DNA of 64,000 nt, taken from contig CAWKCP010000025.1 in the NCBI GenBank assembly GCA_963848115.1, forward strand, positions 372,001 through 436,000, written 5' to 3'. The stretch is from JAWKOK01 sp963848115. GTDB lineage: Bacteria > Chloroflexota > Anaerolineae > Caldilineales > Caldilineaceae. The notes beneath the pieces were generated by a model that saw only the letters and a list, made by a program, of their open reading frames with translations, made no database searches and had not been told where the DNA came from. A program made the position numbers and the translations under genes. This document shows positions 44,240 through 54,234 of the stretch, piece by piece. Positions within the stretch are counted from its first letter, which is position 1. The number at the start of each line of letters is the position of its first letter.

Positions 44240-47119
44240 CTACGCATATTCCTCAACCGGCACGCAAGCGCAGACCAGATGCCGATCCCCATAGACATTG
44301 TCGATCCGTCCGACCGCCGGCCAGAACTTTGATTCCCTGACCCAAGGGCCCGGGAAGACGGCCAGATCCCGAGAATAGGGACGATCCCACTCATCGCCGG
44401 TGATGACCATGGCCGTGTGCGGCGCGTGGACCATGGGATTGTTGTGGGCATCGATCTCCCCCTCTTCAATCGCCCGAATCTCGCCACGGATGGCGATCAT
44501 GGCGTCACAGAAGCGGTCCAGTTCATCCTTGGCTTCGCTCTCCGTCGGCTCGATCATCAGCGTGCCCGCCACCGGGAACGACATGGTCGGCGCATGGAAG
44601 CCATAGTCGATCAGCCGCTTGGCAATGTCATCCACCGAAACAACATGGTCGACCACACGTGTGTCGATGATGCATTCATGGGCAATGTGACCGTCGGCTC
44701 CCTTGTAGAGTACAGGGTAGTGCGCTTCGAGGCGCTTCGCGATGTAGTTGGCATTCAAGATGGCGATCTTGGTGGCCTCGGTCAGCCCGTCGCCGCCCAT
44801 CATGGCAATGTAGGCATAGGAGATGGGGAGAATGCTGGGGCTGCCCCAGGGCGCGGCAGAGACCGCGCCGATGGCCTGGTCGCCGCCCACGCCCTTGACC
44901 ACAGGGTGGCCCGGCAGAAAGGGGGCAAGGTGTTTCCCGACGACGATGGGACCCATGCCTGGTCCACCGCCCCCGTGGGGGATGCTGAACGTTTTGTGGA
45001 GGTTCAGGTGGCAGACGTCTGCGCCCATGTCGCCGGGTCGACAGAGACCAACCTGGGCGTTCATGTTGGCTCCATCCATGTAGACTTGGCCGCCATGCTG
45101 GTGCACAATGTTGCAGATCTCCACGATGCCTTCTTCAAAGACCCCATGGGTAGACGGATAGGTGACCATCAAGGCAGCCAGCTTTTTGCTGTGCTGCTCA
45201 GCTTTGGCGCGCAGATCGTCGATATCCACGTTGCCGTGTTCGTCGCACTTTGTCACGACGACCTGCATGCCCGCCATCACAGCGCTGGCCGGATTCGTGC
45301 CATGGGCCGAACTGGGGATCAGACAGACGGTACGATGGTTGTCCCCTCGCGACTGGTGATAGGCTCGAATGGTGAGCAACCCGGTAAATTCGCCTTGAGA
45401 TCCGGCGTTGGGCTGCAACGACGTGGCAGCCAGGCCTGTGATCTCGCCAAGCCATTGCTCAAGCCGTCGGAAGAGCGTCAAGTAGCCCTGGGTCTGTTCC
45501 AACGGCGCAAAGGGATGCAGTTGGCCAAACGCCGGCCATGTGACCGACAGCATCTCAGCGGTGGCGTTGAGTTTCATTGTGCAGGATCCCAACGGAATCA
45601 TCGAGTAGGCCAATGACAGATCCCGATTTGCAAGGCGCGAGATATAGCGCAACATCTCAGTCTCGGAGTAGTATCGATTGAAGACCGGGTGGGTGAGAAA
45701 CTCGCTGGATCGTGAGAACGGCTCAGGGTACATTAGGTCAACGTTGCCGGCCAACTCCTCAATACTTGCCTCTTCATCCAGGCCAAAGATCGTGAAGAGG
45801 GTCTCCAGATCGGCCACGGACGTAGTCTCATCCAGCGACAGGCCAACCGCACCATCGTCGTAGATGCGCAGGTTGACCCGATTGGCCAGAGCGGCCGCAG
45901 CCAATTCATTCTGCGTGCGAGGGCCGCCGCTGATCTTGAGGGTGTCGAAGACCGATGCGTCGTTGGTACGATAGCCAAGCCGGCGCAGGAGATCGGCGCA
46001 TATTTCGGTGAGCAGGTGTACCCGTTCCGCAATCTCGGTTAGTCCATTCGGACCGTGATAGACAGCGTACATGGAGGCCATGATGGCGAGTAACACCTGA
46101 GCGGTGCAGATGTTGCTGGTGGCGCGATCGCGCCGAATGTGCTGCTCCCGGGTCTGGAGCGCCAAGCGCAGCGCTGGATTGCCCGCCGAGTCCAGTGAAA
46201 CGCCGACCAGCCGCCCCGGCATGATGCGCTTGTAGGCATCTTTGGTGGCCATGAAGGCGGCGTGGGGACCGCCGTAGCCCAGGGGGACACCGAAGCGTTG
46301 ACTGTTGCCGACTGCGATGTCTGCGCCGAACTCGCCAGGGGCTCGCAGCAGCGTCAGCGCCAACAGATCGGTGGCAACCACAACCAACGCTCCTGCTGCG
46401 TGGGCACGATCGACGAAATCGGCATAGTCGACAATATTGCCTTCCGTGTCCGGGTATTGCAGCAACACGCCGAAGGTTGCTTCAGCAAAGTCGTACTGCG
46501 CTGGATCACCGACGACGACCGCGTAGCCCATCGGTTCAGCCCGGGTCTGCACAACCGCAATGGTCTGCGGGTGGCACTTCTCCGAGACAAAGAAGACGTT
46601 GGCCGTGGAACCGCGCTTCTGGGCCCGTGCACACATGGTCATGGCCTCAGCCGCGGCCGTCGCCTCATCCAGGAGCGAAGCATTGGCGATCTCCAAACCG
46701 GTCAGATCGCTGACCATGGTCTGAAAGTTGAGCAAAGCCTCCAATCGACCCTGTGCAATCTCAGCTTGGTAAGGCGTGTATTGGGTGTACCAGCCCGGAT
46801 TCTCCATGACGTTGCGCAGGATCACGGGCGGAGTCGTGCAGCCGTAGTAGCCCATGCCGATAAACGAGCGAAAGACCTGATTGTCAGCGGCCAAGTTACC
46901 CAGTTCGGCCAGCACCTCGGCCTCTCCACGCGCACCTGGTAGATCAAGCGGTTCGGCCCGTCGAATAGCCGCAGGAACGGTGGTGTCGATGAGGGCGTCC
47001 AGCGAATCAACGCCGAGCACATTCAGCATCTCGGCGACTTCAGCGACATCCGGGCCAATATGGCGTCTAGCGAAGGTGTCCAGCGGACGCAGCAAGTCAA
47101 GCGGTGATCTGTTCTTCAT
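44240..47119 (-). CDS. gcvP: Glycine dehydrogenase (decarboxylating), P-protein
   Basis: The PLP-dependent P-protein decarboxylates glycine and transfers the aminomethyl group to lipoyl-GcvH in the glycine cleavage system. The 959 residues correspond to the fused single-chain form: N-terminal half with RHIGPDVAEVAEML and YTPYQAEIAQGRLEALLNFQ; C-terminal half with LGSCTMKLNA, SAHGTNPASAVMAGM and the PLP-lysine motif NLHKTFSIPHGGGGPGMGP (Lys709). The ATG at 47119 follows gaggaga. Transcription passes through a tandem glycine riboswitch (47285-47655), so glycine should induce it. gcvT and gcvH are not in the window. Confidence 0.97.
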   Translation of the reverse strand: MKNRSPLDLLRPLDTFARRHIGPDVAEVAEMLNVLGVDSLDALIDTTVPAAIRRAEPLDLPGARGEAEVLAELGNLAADNQVFRSFIGMGYYGCTTPPVILRNVMENPGWYTQYTPYQAEIAQGRLEALLNFQTMVSDLTGLEIANASLLDEATAAAEAMTMCARAQKRGSTANVFFVSEKCHPQTIAVVQTRAEPMGYAVVVGDPAQYDFAEATFGVLLQYPDTEGNIVDYADFVDRAHAAGALVVVATDLLALTLLRAPGEFGADIAVGNSQRFGVPLGYGGPHAAFMATKDAYKRIMPGRLVGVSLDSAGNPALRLALQTREQHIRRDRATSNICTAQVLLAIMASMYAVYHGPNGLTEIAERVHLLTEICADLLRRLGYRTNDASVFDTLKISGGPRTQNELAAAALANRVNLRIYDDGAVGLSLDETTSVADLETLFTIFGLDEEASIEELAGNVDLMYPEPFSRSSEFLTHPVFNRYYSETEMLRYISRLANRDLSLAYSMIPLGSCTMKLNATAEMLSVTWPAFGQLHPFAPLEQTQGYLTLFRRLEQWLGEITGLAATSLQPNAGSQGEFTGLLTIRAYHQSRGDNHRTVCLIPSSAHGTNPASAVMAGMQVVVTKCDEHGNVDIDDLRAKAEQHSKKLAALMVTYPSTHGVFEEGIVEICNIVHQHGGQVYMDGANMNAQVGLCRPGDMGADVCHLNLHKTFSIPHGGGGPGMGPIVVGKHLAPFLPGHPVVKGVGGDQAIGAVSAAPWGSPSILPISYAYIAMMGGDGLTEATKIAILNANYIAKRLEAHYPVLYKGADGHIAHECIIDTRVVDHVVSVDDIAKRLIDYGFHAPTMSFPVAGTLMIEPTESEAKDELDRFCDAMIAIRGEIRAIEEGEIDAHNNPMVHAPHTAMVITGDEWDRPYSRDLAVFPGPWVRESKFWPAVGRIDNVYGDRHLVCACVPVEEYA

Positions 47120-47284
47120 CGGTCTTCTCTCCTCTATCCCAGTTCCCCATTTCGAGCCACACGAGTGCAGTCAAGCTAATTTCAAAGAAGCAGGATCCAT
47201 GAAGGAGACGAACAGGCACAAAAAAAGAGGACTTTCTGCTGTTCTCGAATTCAGGTTCGCTGCACTGAAATAAACCGCAGGCAA

Positions 47285-47655
47285 CAAAAAACGGGCATCG
47301 CAAAGGAATGCCCGTTTACCCTGTCTTAGACCTGAGAGATTGCCCCCCCTGACCGAAATCAATCAGCCTAGTGAGGATTGCCCCGTCGGTGTCTTCCGCG
47401 ACCCAGACCTTCACGAATTGCCATTCTGAGCGGGTCAACCGGGTTCCTTCATACCGGCAATAGACCAGCGAAGAATCTCGTCTTCCCAACAAACGTGAAC
47501 TACTGATTTCACTGAAGAACTTTCCAGAGCCGCCGGCACACGTCGATCCTTTTGCCTGAGAGTGTCACGCTTGAGATGTGGCTTTCTCAAGCGCTTGCAC
47601 CTTCGGCGCCCCTCTGCAACAGTCTACATACCATTCAGGAGTCTCTCTCGCCGTG
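47285..47655 (-). promoter_or_regulatory. Tandem glycine riboswitch with terminator, controlling gcvP
   Basis: On the minus strand aptamer 1 (about 47653-47546) has the conserved gcgccgaaggtgcaagc and ctctcaggcaaaagga. Aptamer 2 (about 47535-47322) has ctctggaaag, caccgacggggcaa and ctctcaggtc. The expression platform is a hairpin, acgggcat/atgcccgt (47291-47298 with 47308-47315), followed by a U-run (47285-47290), so glycine binding is expected to relieve termination (ON switch). Aptamer 2 is much longer than usual because about 130 bases, including a 93-bp interspersed repeat, lie between ctctggaaag and the caccgacgg core. Confidence 0.93.
47411..47503. repeat. 93-bp interspersed repeat, copy 1 (inside the riboswitch)
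   Basis: It runs from tcacgaattgccattctgag to caaacgtgaactac, with accagcgaagaatct in the middle. A second copy of the same length lies in the opposite orientation at 57421-57513. Short ends (ttcacga/tcgtgaa) are inverted, as in small non-autonomous elements. Confidence 0.75.
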
Positions 47656-47684
47656 CCCGTTGGCGAATATGCTATTGTGCCCCC

Positions 47685-47690
47685 ATCATA
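47685..47690 (-). promoter_or_regulatory. -10 box for the gcvP riboswitch transcript
   Basis: On the minus strand TGG-TATGAT, an extended -10 box, would start transcription near 47678, about 25 bases before the first aptamer. The -35 region (ttcgga at 17 bases) is weak. Confidence 0.5.
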
Positions 47691-47720
47691 CCAGACTTTC
47701 CATCTCTTCCGAACTCAGGT

Positions 47721-48521
47721 TCACGACATCATCTCCATATAGGTGACCGCCAATAGAGAAATGCCGAGAATCGCGAATACGATGGCGATCGCTCGACTCA
47801 GCGCGCCTTCACTCAGTCGATTGGCCAGGCGAGCGGATGCTACACTGCCGAAGACGGTGCCGAACGTGGCATAGAGCACCGCATCATAAGGAAGGTTGCC
47901 GATTGTAGCATGGCCGATTGTGCCGGACAGCGTGGTCACCGCCATAATCATAGTCGACGTGCCCACGGCTACATGCAACGGATATCCAAGTAGCAACAAT
48001 GCAAACATGAAGAGTATGCCACCGCCGACCCCCAGCATACCGCTGATAATACCCACCACCAAGCCAATCAAGATACTGACGGCGACCGGATATTGGCTCA
48101 AACGTTCAGCCAGCCGAGATTCTTTGAAGTGGCTTGTGTGGTTGCTGACGCCCCCCCTACCGATGCCGTCTCGCCAGAAACTGACCGCCGTGATCAACAA
48201 CAGAATGCCGAAGGCTCCGGTGAGGCCCATTTCGGGAATGCCGAAGAGCAGTCGGCTGCCCAGCTGTGCGCCGATCACTGCTGCGACGGCAATCCATATG
48301 CCCCGCATCATGTCGACATGGCCATGGCGATAGTAGGCCACAGCGACAATAGACGCCGCGACCACGTCCACAGCCAAGCTGATGCCGATGGCCTGATAGG
48401 TACTGTAGCCGAGTAAAACCATGCCCGGAACTACCGCCATCATGCCGCTGGCGCCCATCAGGCCAGTCATGATGCCGGCGAAACAACCGACAGCGAATGC
48501 CAAGTAAAAATCGACACTCAT
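47721..48521 (-). CDS. TSUP-family permease (TauE/SafE)
   Basis: A 266-residue inner-membrane protein with about eight hydrophobic segments in two repeats. The family motif appears in AVGCFAGIMTGLMGASGMM near the N-terminus and again as GLVVGIISGMLGVGGGILF in the second half. It probably exports sulfite, sulfoacetate or another organosulfur/organic anion. Its start overlaps the stop of the upstream potassium-channel gene by four bases, which implies coupled translation. Confidence 0.9.
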   Translation of the reverse strand: MSVDFYLAFAVGCFAGIMTGLMGASGMMAVVPGMVLLGYSTYQAIGISLAVDVVAASIVAVAYYRHGHVDMMRGIWIAVAAVIGAQLGSRLLFGIPEMGLTGAFGILLLITAVSFWRDGIGRGGVSNHTSHFKESRLAERLSQYPVAVSILIGLVVGIISGMLGVGGGILFMFALLLLGYPLHVAVGTSTMIMAVTTLSGTIGHATIGNLPYDAVLYATFGTVFGSVASARLANRLSEGALSRAIAIVFAILGISLLAVTYMEMMS

Positions 48522-49795
48522 TTGCCGAGTCGATCTTGTTTGAGGAGAAGGGCCACTTTGGGTTTTTTCCTATTGTACGTTGACGGCTTCATCACAACAG
48601 GGAGTCGACAACCCTGCAAATGAACGGCGCATTCAACTACGCATTCAATGATGCATTTAACTACTGACGGTGTTAGCTGGCTCACAAGCCGTCGCACATT
48701 CTGTCTATCTGCCGCCCGTTCGGCCAGGGCTGTCAACTGTTCGGGCGTGCCCAGGCCAATCATGGTGTCACCGGCCTCCACCATAGACAGAGGCCCGATA
48801 TCGGTCTGGATGACGCCATTGGCAAGACGAAGAGCCAGAATGTTGACCCCCGTTTCGCCGCGCACATTATTATCGCCAAGCGTCTTGCCGACCATGATGG
48901 ATCGTTCGCTGACCGTGATCTCTTCAATCCGCAACTGCAGGTCGCCCCGCTGCATTACGACGTCCAAAATCTCTACCACTGTCGGATGGATCAATTGGGC
49001 CGCCATCCGCAACCCGGTGATCAAATAGGGGTTGATGATCTGATCCGCGCCGGCTATGCGCAGCTTGGGGCCGCTCTCCATCAAATTGCTCCGCGAGATA
49101 ATGACAAGGTCCGGATTCAGCGCTCTGGCAGAGAGCACAACAAAGACGTTATCAGCATCCTTAGGCAGGCAACTGCTCAGCCCACGGGCCCGATCAATGC
49201 CGGCTTGTTTCAACAGTTCATCATCGGCGGCACTGCCTATCAAATATGCAATCCCGGCTTCCTCAAAATGGGCAACCATATCAGGGTTCGAATCGACAAC
49301 GACTACGTCAACATGGTCATGCAACAGCCCCTCATACACCTGTTTCCCCACTCGACCATAGCCACAAACGATGAAATGGTCCCGAAATCGGCCAATGTCT
49401 CGAATCATCCGTTCTCTCCGCAACGCCCCGCCCAATTCGCCCGCGACAATATAGTCGGCCAATGTCGTAAATGTATACGCGGCCGAACCCACGCCGAGAA
49501 AGATCAGCACAATCGTGAAGAATTCGCCACGCGTACTCAAGGGCAATTCCTCGCCAAACCCCACCGTGCTGATGGTAATCACAGTCATATAGAAAGCGTC
49601 TGCCCAGGCCCGATCCTCCAGAATGACATAGCCGGCTGTGCCCAAAAACGTCAAAGCAATGAGCAAACCCAGAACCGTTGACAATCTGCGATTGAGAACC
49701 AGGACACGGCTCAAAAGGCCGATTAGGGTTTCCCTTCTGAGAATGAATATGGTAGGAAGCTTGAGCGCCCGCTCGACCATGCCTGTTCGAACCAC
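48518..49795 (-). CDS. Two-TM potassium channel with RCK (TrkA-N/TrkA-C) domain
   Basis: A 425-residue ion channel subunit. Two membrane helices flank the pore with selectivity filter TISTVGFGE at about residue 79. A cytoplasmic TrkA-N Rossmann domain follows (HFIVCGYGRVGKQVYEGL, then VVDSNPDMVAHFE), and a TrkA-C domain (IMVGKTLGDNNVRGETGVNI to MIGLGTPEQLTALAERA). The last 60 residues are extra and include a small Cys repeat (VKCIIECVVECAV). GTG 49795 is the longest start; an ATG at 49780 is equally possible, as neither has a strong ribosome site. Confidence 0.88.
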   Translation of the reverse strand: MVRTGMVERALKLPTIFILRRETLIGLLSRVLVLNRRLSTVLGLLIALTFLGTAGYVILEDRAWADAFYMTVITISTVGFGEELPLSTRGEFFTIVLIFLGVGSAAYTFTTLADYIVAGELGGALRRERMIRDIGRFRDHFIVCGYGRVGKQVYEGLLHDHVDVVVVDSNPDMVAHFEEAGIAYLIGSAADDELLKQAGIDRARGLSSCLPKDADNVFVVLSARALNPDLVIISRSNLMESGPKLRIAGADQIINPYLITGLRMAAQLIHPTVVEILDVVMQRGDLQLRIEEITVSERSIMVGKTLGDNNVRGETGVNILALRLANGVIQTDIGPLSMVEAGDTMIGLGTPEQLTALAERAADRQNVRRLVSQLTPSVVKCIIECVVECAVHLQGCRLPVVMKPSTYNRKKPKVALLLKQDRLGK

Positions 49796-50008
49796 TATTC
49801 CGTCGCGTCTGGTTCAATATTCGAACCATTCGAAAGCTTGATTCAGAGCTGGCAACCATACGATGCAGTTCAGATTGTAAATGAGTATGTCTGCTTTGAC
49901 CAACTAACGCGGGAATCTGCGGAGAAGAAGGGGGCTATGACTCGACCAATTCATTCGAAGGCTGCTCAAGAATGACCTGCAGCATGCTTCCATCGGCAGG
50001 TTGGCAAC

Positions 50009-50938
50009 TCACTTTGCTCGGTCGATTTGGCTGCTCGTACGAGTCAGAATGGGCACGATGCGCCCGGTGGGACGAAAGCCAAACGAGCGATAAAGTCCCA
50101 GCGCACGTGCATTGTCGGTCTGGGTGTTGAGCAGAATCGACTGGTACATCTCTGAACGGGCGTAGTCGATGGCATCCGCCAACAGAAGGCGGCCCAGTCC
50201 GCGACCGTGCAGTGCCGGAGCAACGGCCAGCCGGGCCAGATGGGCCTCCTGATTGACGGTCTGCGTCTGCGCCCAGTAACCAGCGAGATGATCTTCCACA
50301 AAAGCCAGACGCATCGTGCCGCCAAGCAGAAGCGTAAAGAGATCGCGTTCGCCAAAGTGCCAACGAGGTGGGAAGGCCGCCGCATCGAGCTCGGCAAGCT
50401 GCGCCAGATCATCGGGCGAAGCGGTGCGCGTCACTACAGCATCTGTCGGCAGTGCCGTAATGCCTTCGGCAACAGGTCCGGGCGCCGATCGCTGTTGCAA
50501 ACGAGTCAAGCGCAAAAACTCGATTCGTTCTTCAATCTCAAACCCTGATGCAAGCAATGGTCTGACGATCCAGTGTTGGCTTCCATAGGCCTGGACCTGA
50601 AAGTGAACGCCCCGCTCAGCCAACCAGGGCCAGACATCATCGATCAAGATGGGCAGATCGGAAATGGGGGAACGCGCTGACGCTAGAGCTGCGTAGCGAA
50701 GGACTTCACGATCGGGCGCCTCAGCGGGAAGCGTGGAGGGACGAGGTTCGCGCTGAAAGATCAGCAGCGCGCAGATTGGTCCTTGCTTCGAAGGAGCGAG
50801 TCGACCAATGATTGCGATATGGGAGCGGATCAGTCCCGGCAGATCCTCACGCCCGGCATCTACATAGACATGCCGGGCGTTTCTGAGAAACTGCTCGATT
50901 TCAGGCCAATGATCGATTGTGGCTCGGCTGGTTTTCAC
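50009..50938 (-). CDS. GNAT-family N-acetyltransferase
   Basis: A 309-residue protein with a C-terminal GNAT domain: RTASPDDLAQLAELDAAAFP, then the acetyl-CoA motif LARLAVAPALHGRGLGRLLL and YQSILLNTQTDNARALGLY with GFRPTGRI. The N-terminal 150 residues look like a second, degenerate GNAT-like domain. It starts nine bases after rfbB stops and is on the same strand, so it is probably the last gene of the polysaccharide locus, perhaps modifying a sugar or lipid-linked intermediate. Substrate unknown. Confidence 0.83.
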   Translation of the reverse strand: MKTSRATIDHWPEIEQFLRNARHVYVDAGREDLPGLIRSHIAIIGRLAPSKQGPICALLIFQREPRPSTLPAEAPDREVLRYAALASARSPISDLPILIDDVWPWLAERGVHFQVQAYGSQHWIVRPLLASGFEIEERIEFLRLTRLQQRSAPGPVAEGITALPTDAVVTRTASPDDLAQLAELDAAAFPPRWHFGERDLFTLLLGGTMRLAFVEDHLAGYWAQTQTVNQEAHLARLAVAPALHGRGLGRLLLADAIDYARSEMYQSILLNTQTDNARALGLYRSFGFRPTGRIVPILTRTSSQIDRAK

Positions 50939-50947
50939 AGACGAACC

Positions 50948-51976
<1,029 letters not shown>

Positions 51977-52017
51977 GTTGAAGTTCCTTTCGTAAGTAAG
52001 TGACTGTCGGTAAGTAG

Positions 52018-52069
52018 GTTCGTAGTGACGGCCTCAGCCGTCCTGACCGCTAAAGCGGTTACTACGAAC
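52018..52069. repeat. Nested foldback upstream of rfbB
   Basis: Outer arms gttcgtagtgac (52018-52029) and gttactacgaac (52058-52069) pair with one mismatch. Two small hairpins lie inside: gacggc-ctca-gccgtc and accgc-taaa-gcggt. The whole would fold as a three-way junction. Short gtaagta words flank it on the left. Confidence 0.6.
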
Positions 52070-52118
52070 TCAATTGCGGACAATCACTAAACGTCGGCAT
52101 GAGCAGTGCTGATCACAC

Positions 52119-52790
52119 CTACAGTCCACGGGAGCGACGTTTCTGCCGGCGTTCACGATTCAGGCGTAGCCGACGTATGCGGCCCGGCTGACGATAGGCC
52201 GGCAAGGGAAAGTCGAAGGAGAGCGTGAGCGTGGGCACCGACATAAGCTCCGGCCTCAACTGCTCGCTAAGCCCCGCGGCCGGAGCGATGGCCCAGAGTC
52301 TCCGCCATCGCATCTGCGTCTCTTGTGTGGCCAGAGTCGCCACAAAGCCCGGATCATGGACTAGTATCGCGCGCACTTCCCCAACGACGGCCAACAGGCT
52401 GTTCCAGCGGGTGAGCATGGAAGGCTGTGTGTCGATAAGAAAGTCATCATCAAAGGCAGGCGGAACGTCCGCAACTCGGCGAGGGGCAATTGGAGAGAAC
52501 GATGAGGAATAAGCCGCGACAAATTGACCAACCCAGAAGGCGATGGCGTTACGAAACGTCGGCAGAAGCAGATCCGTCTGGAAAGTGACGTGGACGGTGC
52601 TCACCCGCTCCGTTACCGTGACCAGCTGAGCGGCCTGGTCCCCGGTCAGGTCGAAGTATGCGCCGGCATCGAAACTTTGCCAGGCGCCGTAGGCCTCGGC
52701 CAACCGTCGCAAGCGGTCAACCACGTTCGCCACAACGTGAACAATATCCTGAATTTCATCTTCCAGCGATGAATTGCGTATCCGGTACAT
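52119..52790 (-). CDS. Hypothetical protein in the polysaccharide locus
   Basis: A 223-residue protein with a helical N-terminus (IQDIVHVVANVVDRLRRLAEA), no obvious signal or membrane segment, and a very basic C-terminal tail (RRLRLNRERRQKRRSRG). It lies between rfbA and rfbB on the same strand. The ribosome site at the ATG (52790) is weak. I do not recognise the family. A 255-base gap without other genes separates it from rfbA. Confidence 0.55.
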   Translation of the reverse strand: MYRIRNSSLEDEIQDIVHVVANVVDRLRRLAEAYGAWQSFDAGAYFDLTGDQAAQLVTVTERVSTVHVTFQTDLLLPTFRNAIAFWVGQFVAAYSSSFSPIAPRRVADVPPAFDDDFLIDTQPSMLTRWNSLLAVVGEVRAILVHDPGFVATLATQETQMRWRRLWAIAPAAGLSEQLRPELMSVPTLTLSFDFPLPAYRQPGRIRRLRLNRERRQKRRSRGL

Positions 52791-53045
52791 GGGTACAAGC
52801 TTCTCTGCGGCCAGGATTCTGCTCGCACAGGGCGCAAACAGATTGCGATCAACTGTCCGTATGGCGGCTGCCAGAGCCGGAATCGAGTTTATAGAGATCC
52901 TGTTGGTTTCAGTACTAGCGATCGGTCTTTTCTCCCTTTTCAGTGGGGAACGAATACTTCGGCTACGCCCAGCACAAGGTCCACGATAGAAATCCGGTCA
53001 TTCGACCTCTGGGCCACATTGTGTGAGGCTTTCTGCCAGGGTTTT

Positions 53046-54113
53046 CTACAGCAATCCGACCTTTGAATGGTCACCCAGAATCATCTTGTAGGCCTTGGGT
53101 TTGATCGGGCTATAGGCAACCTCGACATCGCGCCCGATGATACTGTCCTCAATGCGATGGGGCACGTTGGCAATTGTCGAATGATCCATGACAATACTAT
53201 GCTCGATCTCGCTCTCCTCGACCAATGTGTGGTGATCAATGCTTGTGAACGGGCCGATATAGCTGTTGACGATGCGACAATCTTCGCCGATGATCGCCGG
53301 CCCGCGCACAACGCTGTTGATGATCTCAGCGCCCTCTTCGATGGTGACCAGATGATCGATCTGGCTGTCACGATCGACATAGCCGGCGTTCACATAGTCC
53401 AGTTCGGCCAACACCCGGCTGTTTGCATCCAACATGTCATTGGCCTTGCCGGTATCGATCCACCACCCCCGGTGGATGTAAGGGAAAATTTGATGATCAT
53501 TCTCGACCAGCCATTGAATGGCATCGGTGATTTCAAGTTCTCCACGCCAACTGGGTTTGATGGCATTGACCGCTTGGAAGATATTGTGGTCAAACATGTA
53601 GATGCCCACAAGCGCCAGATTGCTGACAGGATTGCGCGGTTTTTCCACCAAACGGACAATCTTCCGTTGGTCGTCCAACTCAGCGACGCCGTAGGACTCG
53701 GGGTTCTCGACTTCGGTCAGCACGATCTGGCTGTTCCAGGCGCTGTCGGCAAACTCGCGGATCAGCTTGCTAATGCCGCCTTCAATGACATTGTCGCCCA
53801 GGAACATGACGAACCGATCATCCCCCAGGAAATCCTGGCTGATTTTGACGGCATGGGCCAAGCCCAGCGGCGCATCCTGCTCAATGTAGGTGATGTTGAC
53901 ATCCCACCGGCGACCCTGTCCCACAGCCTGGCGAATTTCCGGGCCGGTGTCCCCGATCACGATGCCGATATCATCGATGCCGGCCTCTTTGATGGCTTCG
54001 ATCACCCGAAATAGCACGGGCTTGTTCGCAACCGGAACCAGCTGTTTTGCACGATTGAAGGTAATGGGGCGGAGGCGTGTACCCTTTCCCCCGCTCAAAA
54101 TCAACGCTTTCAC
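53046..54113 (-). CDS. rfbA: Glucose-1-phosphate thymidylyltransferase, long form with beta-helix domain
   Basis: It activates glucose-1-phosphate with dTTP for the rfbB step. The start is GTG at 54111-54113 (VKALILSGGKGTRLRPITF), supported by aaggaagga six bases upstream. The nucleotidyltransferase domain has the signature GGKGTRLRP, FVMFLGDNVIEGG, GELEITDAI and WWIDTGKANDM. The C-terminal 110 residues are a left-handed beta-helix with isoleucine-rich turns (VVRGPAIIGEDCRIVNSYIG), making a 355-residue long form rather than the 290-residue RmlA. Confidence 0.93.
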   Translation of the reverse strand: MKALILSGGKGTRLRPITFNRAKQLVPVANKPVLFRVIEAIKEAGIDDIGIVIGDTGPEIRQAVGQGRRWDVNITYIEQDAPLGLAHAVKISQDFLGDDRFVMFLGDNVIEGGISKLIREFADSAWNSQIVLTEVENPESYGVAELDDQRKIVRLVEKPRNPVSNLALVGIYMFDHNIFQAVNAIKPSWRGELEITDAIQWLVENDHQIFPYIHRGWWIDTGKANDMLDANSRVLAELDYVNAGYVDRDSQIDHLVTIEEGAEIINSVVRGPAIIGEDCRIVNSYIGPFTSIDHHTLVEESEIEHSIVMDHSTIANVPHRIEDSIIGRDVEVAYSPIKPKAYKMILGDHSKVGLL

Positions 54114-54234
54114 GGCAATCCTTCCTTTTGTCTTAGGCTTTTCCATTATGGTAACTATACGGGAGTTGGCAAAGCCTCAAGCCATTCCAGGCAAAGACTT
54201 CCTTGCAACGCATATTACTCTCTCTGGAATGGCC

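Noticed and set aside
44417..45616. 399-codon plus-strand frame within gcvP
   Set aside because: Codon-bias shadow of gcvP; gcvP is unambiguous.
52774..52989. 71-codon frame with one hydrophobic segment
   Set aside because: No ribosome site, overlaps the start of the minus-strand gene at 52790, and no homology recognised.
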